Source: an uncultured Eubacteriales bacterium (lineage in GTDB: Bacteria > Bacillota > Clostridia > Christensenellales > Aristaeellaceae). From it: DNA of 64,000 nt. Shown here piece after piece: positions 10,501 through 16,520 of the stretch (within the stretch, counting starts at the first letter, position 1; every line of letters begins with the position of its first letter). Both the position numbers and the translations under genes were made by a program. The DNA lies in NCBI GenBank assembly GCA_902790175.1, contig CADAQZ010000004.1, forward strand, positions 1-64,000, written 5' to 3'. The notes beneath the pieces were generated by a model. It had not been told where the DNA came from and did no database searches. It saw only the letters and a list, made by a program, of their open reading frames with translations.

Positions 10501-11843
10501 GCGCCGCAAGGCGACGGAGGGAGTTCATCCAGCTTGACGATCTGCTTGACCCACTCCCCGTAGGGATGCAGGCCCGCGAAGTGCGCCTTCAGCGCGTCGC
10601 TCTCCATCAGCTCCCCGGAGCGCAGGTCGGCCATCAGCACGTCGCCGCCCTTCAGCTTCCAGCGGCGACGGATGTGGGCGTTCTCCTCAAACAGCACGCC
10701 CGCCTCGCTGGAGAGGATCAGCCGCTTGTCGTCGGTCAGCGCGCAGCGCAGGGGCCTCAATCCATTGCGGTCCAGCGACGCACACACGCTGTCGCCGTCG
10801 GAATACAAGATCGCCGCCGGGCCGTCCCAGGGCTCCATCATCGTGGCGTAATAGCGGTACAGGTCGCGCCAGGGTTTTTCCTCCTTTTCGCCCTGCCAGG
10901 GCTCGGGCAGCAGCACCATCCCGGCCAGCGGCAGCGCAAAGCCGTTCATCGCCAAGAACTCAAGCGTGTTGTCCAGCATCTGCGAATCGCTGCCGTCGGG
11001 ATCCACCACGGGCAGCACGCGCTTCATCGAATCGCCCATCACGGACGAGCGCATCGTCTCCTCGCGGGCCTTCATGCGGTCGTGGTTGCCGCGGATGGTA
11101 TTGATCTCGCCGTTGTGCAGCAGGAAGCGCTGCGGGTGTGCCTTCGACCAGCTGGGGAACGTGTTGGTGGAGAAGCGCGAGTGCACCATCGCCATCTGGG
11201 AGACGTAGCGCACGTCCTGCAGATCGTCGTAGAACGAGCGCAGCTGGCTGACCAGCATCATGCCCTTGTAGACGATGGTCCTGGACGACAGCGAGCAGAT
11301 ATAGGTGTCGGTGTCCTGCTTTTCAAACACGCGGCGCAGGATGTACAGCCTGCGGTCAAAGTCCGCGCCGACCTCGACGTCCCCGGGCCGCCTTAGGAAG
11401 CACTGGCGGATGCGCGGCATCGTGCGGCGCGCGCCCGCGCCCAGCTGTGCCGGATGGCAGGGCACGTCCCGCCAGCCCAGCACCGCGACGCCCTCGGATT
11501 TCGCCAGCTGGTCGAAGATGCGGCAGGTGTTCTGTGCGCCGACCTCGTCCTCCGGCAAAAAGAACATCCCGACGCCGTAGTCGCCGGGTTTGCCGAGCTG
11601 TATGCCCTCCTCCCGCGCCCATGCGGCGAAGAGTTCGTGGGGGAGCCGGGTCATGATGCCGACGCCGTCGCCGGTGGTGCCCAGCGCGTCGGAGCCCGCG
11701 CGGTGCGCCAGGCGCTCCACGATGGTCAGCGCCTGGTCCACGGTGCGGTGGGTGGCGCGACCGCCCAGGTCGACGATCGCGCCCACGCCGCAGGACTCGT
11801 GCTCCAGTTCGGGATGGTAGAGCGGGTATTGTGCATCGTACAT
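7524..11843 (-). CDS. gltB: glutamate synthase large (alpha) subunit, carrying an in-frame palindromic insert
   Basis: This 1439-residue enzyme hydrolyses glutamine and transfers ammonia to 2-oxoglutarate. The N-terminal amidotransferase nucleophile is Cys18 in HESCGVGAI, exposed after removal of a short propeptide. The FMN synthase domain holds the 3Fe-4S ligands CRMMRVCQLGTC, and a C-terminal GXGXG beta-helix follows. Residues about 440-455 (ELPPSPCGATSLGEG) are encoded by a 49-base palindromic repeat at 10478-10526, in the linker after the amidotransferase domain; the frame stays open. AAAGGAGA precedes the ATG. It lies 33 bases after the ANTAR gene in the same operon. Confidence 0.97.
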   Translation of the reverse strand: MYDAQYPLYHPELEHESCGVGAIVDLGGRATHRTVDQALTIVERLAHRAGSDALGTTGDGVGIMTRLPHELFAAWAREEGIQLGKPGDYGVGMFFLPEDEVGAQNTCRIFDQLAKSEGVAVLGWRDVPCHPAQLGAGARRTMPRIRQCFLRRPGDVEVGADFDRRLYILRRVFEKQDTDTYICSLSSRTIVYKGMMLVSQLRSFYDDLQDVRYVSQMAMVHSRFSTNTFPSWSKAHPQRFLLHNGEINTIRGNHDRMKAREETMRSSVMGDSMKRVLPVVDPDGSDSQMLDNTLEFLAMNGFALPLAGMVLLPEPWQGEKEEKPWRDLYRYYATMMEPWDGPAAILYSDGDSVCASLDRNGLRPLRCALTDDKRLILSSEAGVLFEENAHIRRRWKLKGGDVLMADLRSGELMESDALKAHFAGLHPYGEWVKQIVKLDELPPSPCGATSLGEGVRVDTPALCKAFGYAFEDVQDVILPMAEKGSEPIVSMGADEPLAALSKAHPPLFDYFKQRFAQVTNPPIDALREACKTDCSIYIGDDGNLLSRDADNCAVLELPSPVLTEDELARIRSIDHPAFHVREISLLYPVKTRLRRAMEGFFAACDAACRDGLNILILSDRGLDAAHLAIPSLLAVSALEQHLIHIKKRTAVSVILESGEPRDTHQLAMLIAYGARAVNPYLAHDVIRENRPADADAAIENYNHALTAGVLKIASKMGVSTLQAYQSAQLFEAVGLDQQFVERCFTNTPCALGGKGLHDVETDSRFWHDEAFLDPVQAGLPSVGRHKLRAGEGAEEHLYSPKVIHLLQQAVWTDDAAKFDEYAALVENDGPRTIRASLDFRYDLCNPVPLDEVESVEQIVKRFRTGAMSYGSISQEAHECMAVAMNRLGGRSNSGEGGELPERFGTELNSAIKQVASGRFGVTRDYLLSAKEIQIKMAQGAKPGEGGHLPGAKVTDSVAKTRCSTPGISLISPPPHHDIYSIEDLAELIYDLQCANEDAKVTVKLVSSTGVGTIASGVAKAGAGGILISGGEGGTGAAPMSSVHHAGLPWEIGLAETHQVLCRNRLRQTVTLEADGKLMSGHDVAVALLLGAEQFGFATAPLVTMGCRMMRVCQLGTCPFGIATQNPELRKRFIGKPEYVERFMRFVAGQLRGIMARLGARTVDELVGRSDLLKVKDDAALELSDLIGFARNIHVQPESKHDFALNERMDARLVQDHVQLTTTDRAFGALLKGERHIQAQGCGGQSFGAFLPEGQSIALYGVANDYLGKGLSGGTLAICPPADALWNSDDALIGNVALYGATSGHAFIAGMAGERFAVRNSGAWAVVEGVGDHGCEYMTGGRVAVLGPVGDNFGAGMSGGIAWVLDEDGTLERHINSALVKVHGVTPEQAKELRGLLEMHAKHTDSSRAAEILADFEAWLPKFKAVISDEYMDYMRKREA
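10478..10526. repeat. palindromic repeat element inside gltB
   Basis: The outer arms GAACTCCCTCC and GGAGGGAGTTC are a perfect 11-bp inverted repeat. An inner CCTCC/GGAGG stem and a GGCGCCGCAAGGC core follow. The design matches the longer intergenic copy at 16239-16356 (CCTCCG ends, GGAGGTGGCG core). It adds coding sequence to gltB without breaking the frame. Confidence 0.75.
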
Positions 11844-11876
11844 AGGCGTCTCCTTTGACGTTTGGGATTTGTTTAC

Positions 11877-12401
11877 TCACTCCGAGCTTTTCAGTATCTC
11901 GATCGCGTACTCCGTCATCTTCATGTTGTTGCTCATGGCGTGGCGCTGGAGGCGGCGATGCGCCTCGGCCTCGCTGATGCCCTCGCGGCGCATCAGCTCC
12001 GCCTTGGCCCTGTCCACCAGCGCCCGGTCCTCCCCGGTGCGCCGGGGCATGGACATCGCGTGCAGCTGCGAGAGCATCTCCACCGCGCCGAGCACCACGC
12101 TGCCGGGGCAGGGATACGCCAGCTTGAACACGCGCGTCGATTCGCAGGCGTCCAGCGCGTCCGCGCGGGCGATCAGCAAAAAGCGGAAGCCGCCTTCAAA
12201 GTCCGCGGCGATCTCGCCCGGCAGGCCGTCCGGCAGCGCGCCCGCGATCAGCACGATGCCGTCCCCGCACTCGGCGAGCGTCCGCCGAAGCTCGCCGCCG
12301 GAGGCGCAGAGGCGAAAGACCGCGTGGCCCGACGAGGTCAGCAGCCGGTTCAGCTGCGTCCGGCTGCCTTCTGACGCGCCGGCTATGATGATCCTGGGCA
12401 T
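11877..12401 (-). CDS. ANTAR-domain RNA-binding response regulator-like protein, probable antiterminator of nitrogen genes
   Basis: This 174-residue protein has an N-terminal receiver-like domain (IIIAGASEG, with LIAGALPDGLPGEI where a phosphorylation site would be; the usual acidic pocket is not evident) and a C-terminal ANTAR domain at about 120-170 (ALVDRAKAELMRREGISEAEAHRRLQRHAM). ANTAR domains bind paired hexaloop hairpins in nascent RNA and block terminators. Lying between glnA and gltB, it probably controls nitrogen assimilation in answer to glutamine state. Leader terminators before glnA and amt are the natural targets. GGGGGGAGG precedes the ATG. Confidence 0.88.
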   Translation of the reverse strand: MPRIIIAGASEGSRTQLNRLLTSSGHAVFRLCASGGELRRTLAECGDGIVLIAGALPDGLPGEIAADFEGGFRFLLIARADALDACESTRVFKLAYPCPGSVVLGAVEMLSQLHAMSMPRRTGEDRALVDRAKAELMRREGISEAEAHRRLQRHAMSNNMKMTEYAIEILKSSE

Positions 12402-12424
12402 CGTTTTCGCCTCCCCCCGGTTGA

Positions 12425-12578
12425 CAATGAGGAATGAGGAGTGAGGAATGAGGAATTGTGGTTGAAATCCTGTCGGATTTCCGGGATTGAGAATGAAGCG
12501 CGACAGGGTTAAATCCCATCAAATCCCGCAGGGATTTGCACTGCCATTCCTAATTCCTCATTCCTAATTCCTAATTCC
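12425..12578. repeat. intergenic inverted repeat of GAATGAGGAAT/GAATTAGGAAT units between glnA and the ANTAR gene
   Basis: The left flank is a run of GAGGAATGAGG-like units and the right flank is the reverse complement (ATTCCTAATTCCTCATTCC). The centre holds AAATCC/GGATTT and AAATCCC/GGGATTT hairpins. It resembles a non-coding miniature element of about 155 bases inside the nitrogen operon. It may lower transcription from glnA into the genes behind it. Confidence 0.6.
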
Positions 12579-12582
12579 CGAA

Positions 12583-13914
12583 TCAGTACAGCACCAGATA
12601 CCGCTCGATCTCCCAGCTGCTGACGTGGGTGCGGTAGGCGTCCCATTCCTTCTCCTTGCCCTCGACGTACTGCGTGAGCACGTGCTCGCCCAGCGCCTCG
12701 CAGATCACGGGGTCGGCCTTCAGGCACTTCACGGCCTCGTGCAGCGTGCCCGGCAGGGACGCGATGCCCTTGGTTTCGCGAGTGGCCTCGTCCATGGCGA
12801 AGATGTTTTCGGTGATCTCGTCCGGCGGGGTCATGCCCTTTTCGATGCCGTCCAGGCCCGCCGCGAGGCAGACCGCCATGTTCAGGTACGGGTTGCAGCT
12901 CGGGTCCGGGCAGCGCAGCTCCACGCGCGTGGCCTGGCCGCGGGCCGCCGGGATGCGGATCAGCGCGGAGCGGTTGCTGGCGCTCCAGGCCAGGTAGCAG
13001 GGCGCCTCGTAGCCCGGCACCAGGCGCTTGTAGCTGTTCACCAGCGGGTTGGTGACGGCCGCCATGCCGCGCACGTGCGCCAGTATGCCCGCGATGAAGC
13101 TGTAGGCCTCCTTGCTCAGCCCGCGACTGTCGGACGGATCGGCAAACACGTTCTTGCCGTCCTTGAACAGGCTCATGTTGGTGTGCATGCCGCTGCCGTT
13201 GATGCCGAACACCGGCTTGGGCATGAACGTGGCGTGCAGGCCGTTCTTCTGCGCCAGCGTCTTGACGGCCAGCTTGAAGGTCATGATGTTGTCGGCGGCG
13301 GTCAGCGCGTCGGCATACTTGAAGTCGATCTCGTGCTGGCCCTGCGCGACCTCGTGGTGGCTGGCCTCGATCTCAAAGCCCATCTGTTCCAGCGCCATGC
13401 AGATCTCGCGCCGGGTGCCCTCGCCGTGGTCCAGCGGGCCCAGGTCAAAGTAGCCGGCCTCGTCGCTGGTCGTGGTGGTCGGGCGGCCCTGCTCGTCGGT
13501 CTGGAAGAGGAAGAACTCGCACTCGGGGCCGACGTTGAAGCTGTACCCCATGTCCGCCGCCTTCTTCAAAACCCGCTTCAGCGTGCCGCGCGGGTCACCC
13601 ATGAAGGGCGTGCCGTCGGGGTTGTACACGTCGCAGATCAGGCGCGCCACCTTGCCGTGCTGGGGCCTCCAGGGCAGGATCGCGAAGGTGTCCAGATCGG
13701 GGCGCAGGTACTGGTCGGATTCGTTGATGCGCACGAAGCCCTCGATGCTGCTGCCGTCGATCATGATCTCGTTGTTCACGGCCTTCTCGATCTGGCTGGC
13801 GGTGATCGCCACGTTCTTCAGCTGGCCGAAGATGTCCGTAAACTGCATGCGGATGAACTCGACGTCGCCTTCCTTCACCAGGCGGATGATGTCTTCCTTC
13901 GTGTACTTGCTCAT
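12583..13914 (-). CDS. glnA: glutamine synthetase type I (alpha subgroup)
   Basis: It makes glutamine from glutamate, ammonia and ATP. The 443-residue protein has the beta-grasp domain ([17 protein letters not shown]), metal-binding [16 protein letters not shown], the ATP and glutamate region ([16 protein letters not shown]) and [16 protein letters not shown]. The segment where enterobacterial enzymes carry the adenylylated Tyr reads [12 protein letters not shown] without a Tyr, as in Gram-positive GSI-alpha, so control should be by feedback and transcription. It is the first gene of the operon and has a promoter plus leader terminator upstream. Confidence 0.97.
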   Translation of the reverse strand: MSKYTKEDIIRLVKEGDVEFIRMQFTDIFGQLKNVAITASQIEKAVNNEIMIDGSSIEGFVRINESDQYLRPDLDTFAILPWRPQHGKVARLICDVYNPDGTPFMGDPRGTLKRVLKKAADMGYSFNVGPECEFFLFQTDEQGRPTTTTSDEAGYFDLGPLDHGEGTRREICMALEQMGFEIEASHHEVAQGQHEIDFKYADALTAADNIMTFKLAVKTLAQKNGLHATFMPKPVFGINGSGMHTNMSLFKDGKNVFADPSDSRGLSKEAYSFIAGILAHVRGMAAVTNPLVNSYKRLVPGYEAPCYLAWSASNRSALIRIPAARGQATRVELRCPDPSCNPYLNMAVCLAAGLDGIEKGMTPPDEITENIFAMDEATRETKGIASLPGTLHEAVKCLKADPVICEALGEHVLTQYVEGKEKEWDAYRTHVSSWEIERYLVLY

Positions 13915-14011
13915 GGTTGCACCTCCAAATATGATTTTGGTCAGGCAACGGGCCCGCAGGGCCGTTGGCCGGGTCGCCGGGCCGCTTCAGCGTGCACGGC
14001 GACAACCAAAT

Positions 14012-14052
14012 AAAAAAGGGGCAAGTGGGTCATTCAACACGACCCCCTTGCC
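14012..14052 (-). terminator. leader terminator (attenuator) before glnA
   Basis: On the minus strand, GGCAAG/CTTGCC plus inner GGGTC/GACCC stems are followed by CCTTTTTTAT. It lies between the glnA promoter (14064-14093) and the gene, so it must be read through for glnA expression. This suits control by the ANTAR protein encoded next in the operon. Confidence 0.75.
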
Positions 14053-14063
14053 TTGTCGAAAAA

Positions 14064-14093
14064 AGCATAGCATACCCGGGCGCTTGCTGTCAA
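14064..14093 (-). promoter_or_regulatory. promoter of the glnA operon
   Basis: -35 TTGACA, 18-base spacer, extended -10 TGC-TATGCT on the minus strand. It leaves a leader of about 140 bases containing the 14012-14052 terminator. Confidence 0.7.
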
Positions 14094-14196
14094 GAGGTTT
14101 TGAATGTTAAATAATCGAGAGTTGCGGGATTTCGCGATAAAACAGGCATTATAGAGGAAGATTTGCAAGTTTACAGAATCTTAATTGCAAATCCGG

Positions 14197-14225
14197 TTGA
14201 CAGCGGCGGGCCCGGATGCTATAAT
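14197..14225 (+). promoter_or_regulatory. promoter of the T-box leader and asnB
   Basis: Consensus -35 TTGACA (14197-14202), 17-base spacer and -10 TATAAT (14220-14225). Start of transcription is expected near 14232, just ahead of T-box stem I. Confidence 0.85.
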
Positions 14226-14239
14226 CAGCGCAAAATTTC

Positions 14240-14500
14240 ACAGCAAAGCGTTGCGGAAGCAAAGTAACCCGGTGCGGGCCCTTCCCTATGAAGGCCCCAT
14301 GGCGGCACCCCAGAGAGCGGGCGACGGTGAGAATCCCGCGTGAGCCGCCGGGCGAAGAACCCTTCCAAGTCCAAGCTGAAAGCGGATAACCGCAAGTAGG
14401 GGCGGCGTGCGGGCGGCACGTTACAATCGCCAGGGCTTGTCAGAGCCCGACAAGAGAAGCAAATCAGGTGGCACCACGGAGCGGCGGCCTTCGTCCTGAA
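14240..14500 (+). ncRNA. T-box riboswitch leader, probably sensing tRNA-Asn
   Basis: Stem I begins with GCAAAGTAACCC (AGTA motif) and contains the distal GAGAG and GGTGAGAATCC elements at 14313-14336. The 14-base T-box AGGTGGCACCACGG lies at 14466-14479 and would pair with the tRNA acceptor end. A plausible specifier AAC (Asn) sits at 14358-14360, which fits the asparagine synthetase downstream. After the T-box there is a CCTTCGTCC segment but no poly-U run, so a standard terminator is not visible; regulation may be translational or altered by the hairpin-rich insert that follows (14505-14585). Confidence 0.85.
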
Positions 14501-14504
14501 ACGA

Positions 14505-14585
14505 GGTCACTTTGCCGGAGGCAGAGTGATCCCCGGCAAAGCCGGGGATGGCACGGCTCAAATCAAAGATTTGAGACGCGCCACT
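14505..14585. repeat. hairpin-rich segment between T-box and asnB
   Basis: Successive inverted repeats TCACTTTGCC/GGCAGAGTGA, CCCCGGC/GCCGGGG and CTCAAATC/GATTTGAG occupy about 80 bases. It looks like an inserted miniature repeat sitting where the T-box terminator would be expected. No gene is seen from 13915 to 14623 apart from the leaders described. Confidence 0.5.
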
Positions 14586-14623
14586 ATCAAGACGACAGCC
14601 GACCATTTTCGGAGGTGCTTTTT

Positions 14624-16207
14624 ATGTGTTCCATATTCGGCATTGAAGGCAAATCGATCCCCGTTGAAAAGCTGAAGGCGTGCTTTGACCGCACGACCTC
14701 CCGCGGCCCGGACATGAGCCGGTTCGTGGAGATCCCCCGCGGCTACCTGGGCTTTCACCGGCTGGCCATCATGGGCCTGACCGTGGAGGGCATGCAGCCG
14801 TTTGAGATGGACGGAAGCTACGTGGTCTGCAACGGCGAGCTCTACGGCTTTAGGCCCCTGAGGCAGCGGCTGATCGACGAGGGCTTCCCGATCAAGAGCG
14901 CGTCCGACTGCGAGATCCTCCTCCCCCTGTACCGCGAGTACGGCGTGGAGATGTTCAAGACGCTGGACGCGGAATTCGCGCTGATCCTCTACGACGGCGC
15001 GCAGGACAAGCTGATCGCCGCGCGCGACCCGATCGGCATCCGCCCGCTGTACTACGGATACCTCCAAGACGGCCACATCGCCTTCGCCAGCGAGCCGAAA
15101 AACCTGGTGGGGCTGTGCGAGACCATTCTCCCCTTCCCGCCCGGCTGCTACTACATCGACGGCGAGTTCGTGCGCTACGCCGACCCCGCGCACGTGGACC
15201 AGTTCACGATGCGGGAGGAGGAGCACGTGTGCGCGAAGCTGCGCAGGCTATTGATCGACGGCGTGGAGAAGCGCCTCGACGCCGACGCGCCCATCGGCTT
15301 CCTGCTCTCGGGCGGGCTGGACTCGTCGCTGGTGTGCGCCATTGCGCAGAAGATGCTCCCCCACCCCATCAAGACCTTCGCCATCGGCATGGACATCGAC
15401 GCCATCGACCTGAAGTACGCCCGCATGGTGGCGGACTACATCGGCTCGGACCACACCGAGGTGATCATCTCGGAAAAGGACGTGCTGGACGCGCTGCCGA
15501 CGGTGGTCGAGCTGCTGGGCACGTGGGACATCACCACAATCCGCGCCTCCATCGGCATGTACCTCGTCTGCAAATACATCCACGAGAACACCGACATCCG
15601 CGTGATCCTGACCGGCGAGATCTCGGACGAGCTGTTCGGCTACAAGTACACCGACTTCGCGCCCGACGCAGCGGCCTTCCAGGAGGAAGCCGAGAAGCGC
15701 ATCCGGGAACTGCACATGTACGACGTGCTGCGCGCCGACCGCTGCATCAGCGTCAACAGCCTGGAGGCCCGCGTGCCGTTCGGGGATCTGAAGTTCGTGC
15801 GCTACGCGATGTCGATCGACCCGGAATTGAAAATGAACAAACACGACATGGGCAAGTACCTGATCCGCAAGGCTTTCGCCGACGACCACATCCTGCCCGA
15901 CGAGATCCTCTGGCGGCAGAAGGCGGCCTTCTCCGACGCCGTGGGCCACTCGATGGTCTCCGACCTGAAGGCGCTGGCGGAGCGCACCTACACCGAGGAT
16001 GAATTTGCCGAAAAGGCGGCCCAATTCGACTACTGCCGCCCGTTCACGAAGGAGAGCCTTATGTACCGGGAGCTGTTCGAGCGCTGTTACCCCGGCCAGG
16101 CGCGGATGATCGCGGACTTCTGGATGCCCAACAAGACCTGGCCCGGCTGCGACGTGGACGACCCCTCCGCGCGCGTGCTGAGCAACTACGGCGCGAGCGG
16201 GGTTTGA
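14624..16207 (+). CDS. asnB: asparagine synthetase B-type, glutamine-hydrolysing
   Basis: It makes asparagine from aspartate, glutamine (or ammonia) and ATP. The 527-residue protein starts MCSIFG, so Cys2 becomes the amidotransferase nucleophile after Met removal. The ATP-pyrophosphatase domain has the PP-loop SGGLDSSLVCAI, and RVPFGDLKF follows near the C-terminus as in AsnB. The start at 14624 is fixed by this Cys and by GGAGGTG 7 bases upstream. The T-box leader links expression to uncharged tRNA, most likely tRNA-Asn. Confidence 0.95.
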   Translation: MCSIFGIEGKSIPVEKLKACFDRTTSRGPDMSRFVEIPRGYLGFHRLAIMGLTVEGMQPFEMDGSYVVCNGELYGFRPLRQRLIDEGFPIKSASDCEILLPLYREYGVEMFKTLDAEFALILYDGAQDKLIAARDPIGIRPLYYGYLQDGHIAFASEPKNLVGLCETILPFPPGCYYIDGEFVRYADPAHVDQFTMREEEHVCAKLRRLLIDGVEKRLDADAPIGFLLSGGLDSSLVCAIAQKMLPHPIKTFAIGMDIDAIDLKYARMVADYIGSDHTEVIISEKDVLDALPTVVELLGTWDITTIRASIGMYLVCKYIHENTDIRVILTGEISDELFGYKYTDFAPDAAAFQEEAEKRIRELHMYDVLRADRCISVNSLEARVPFGDLKFVRYAMSIDPELKMNKHDMGKYLIRKAFADDHILPDEILWRQKAAFSDAVGHSMVSDLKALAERTYTEDEFAEKAAQFDYCRPFTKESLMYRELFERCYPGQARMIADFWMPNKTWPGCDVDDPSARVLSNYGASGV

Positions 16208-16238
16208 GAGAGTGGAGAGTGGAGTAAAAGATGCCCTA

Positions 16239-16356
16239 CAACCCCTCCGCCCTTCGGGCACCTCCCCTTACACAGGGGAGGCATGGGAAATCGCTCATTC
16301 AAAGCCTCCCTTGTGTAAAGGGAGGTGGCGCGGCGAAGCCGCGACGGAGGGATTGT
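16239..16356. repeat. intergenic palindromic repeat element, full-length copy
   Basis: The ends CAACCCCTCCG and CGGAGGGATTG pair with one mismatch. Inside are CCTCCCCTTACACAGGGGAGG and CCTCCCTTGTGTAAAGGGAGG hairpins and a GGCGCGGCGAAGCCGCG core. It is related to the short copy inside gltB. The 313-base gap 16208-16520 otherwise holds only the amt promoter and leader. Confidence 0.7.
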
Positions 16357-16392
16357 CCGTCCAACGGAACACGTCGTTAACCAAGTTTTCAC

Positions 16393-16421
16393 TTGACAAA
16401 CCGACCCCAACGGCTTAAAAT
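16393..16421 (+). promoter_or_regulatory. promoter of the ammonium channel gene
   Basis: -35 TTGACA (16393-16398), 17-base spacer, -10 TAAAAT (16416-16421). Transcription would start about 10 bases before the leader hairpins. Confidence 0.75.
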
Positions 16422-16437
16422 CACACCAATTCCAACA

Positions 16438-16491
16438 GGCGCAAGGGTGCGCAGCGAGAGAAAAACTCGCCGCCGCCCTTGCGCCTTTTTT
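16438..16491 (+). terminator. leader terminator before amt with ANTAR-type hexaloop hairpin
   Basis: GGCGCAAGGG (16438-16447) pairs with CCCTTGCGCC (16476-16485) and is followed by TTTTTT. An alternative hairpin GCGC-AAGGGT-GCGC (16439-16452) has a six-base loop with A at position 1 and G at position 4, the ANTAR target pattern, and uses the same left arm. A second hairpin GCGAG/CTCGC with a seven-base loop follows one base later. Forming the first would prevent the terminator. Confidence 0.65.
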
Positions 16492-16520
16492 GTTGGATAC
16501 CACAAAGGAGGTTGATCTGT

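Noticed and set aside
6252..11396. A 1714-codon open frame on the plus strand opposite gltB and gltD
   Set aside because: It is antisense to two certain genes, is full of Arg, Ala, His and Val low-complexity text and shows no domain; high GC keeps the opposite frame open.
12421..12582. A CRISPR-like array from the repeated GAGGAAT units
   Set aside because: Units are short, unspaced and arranged as one large inverted repeat, with no cas genes.
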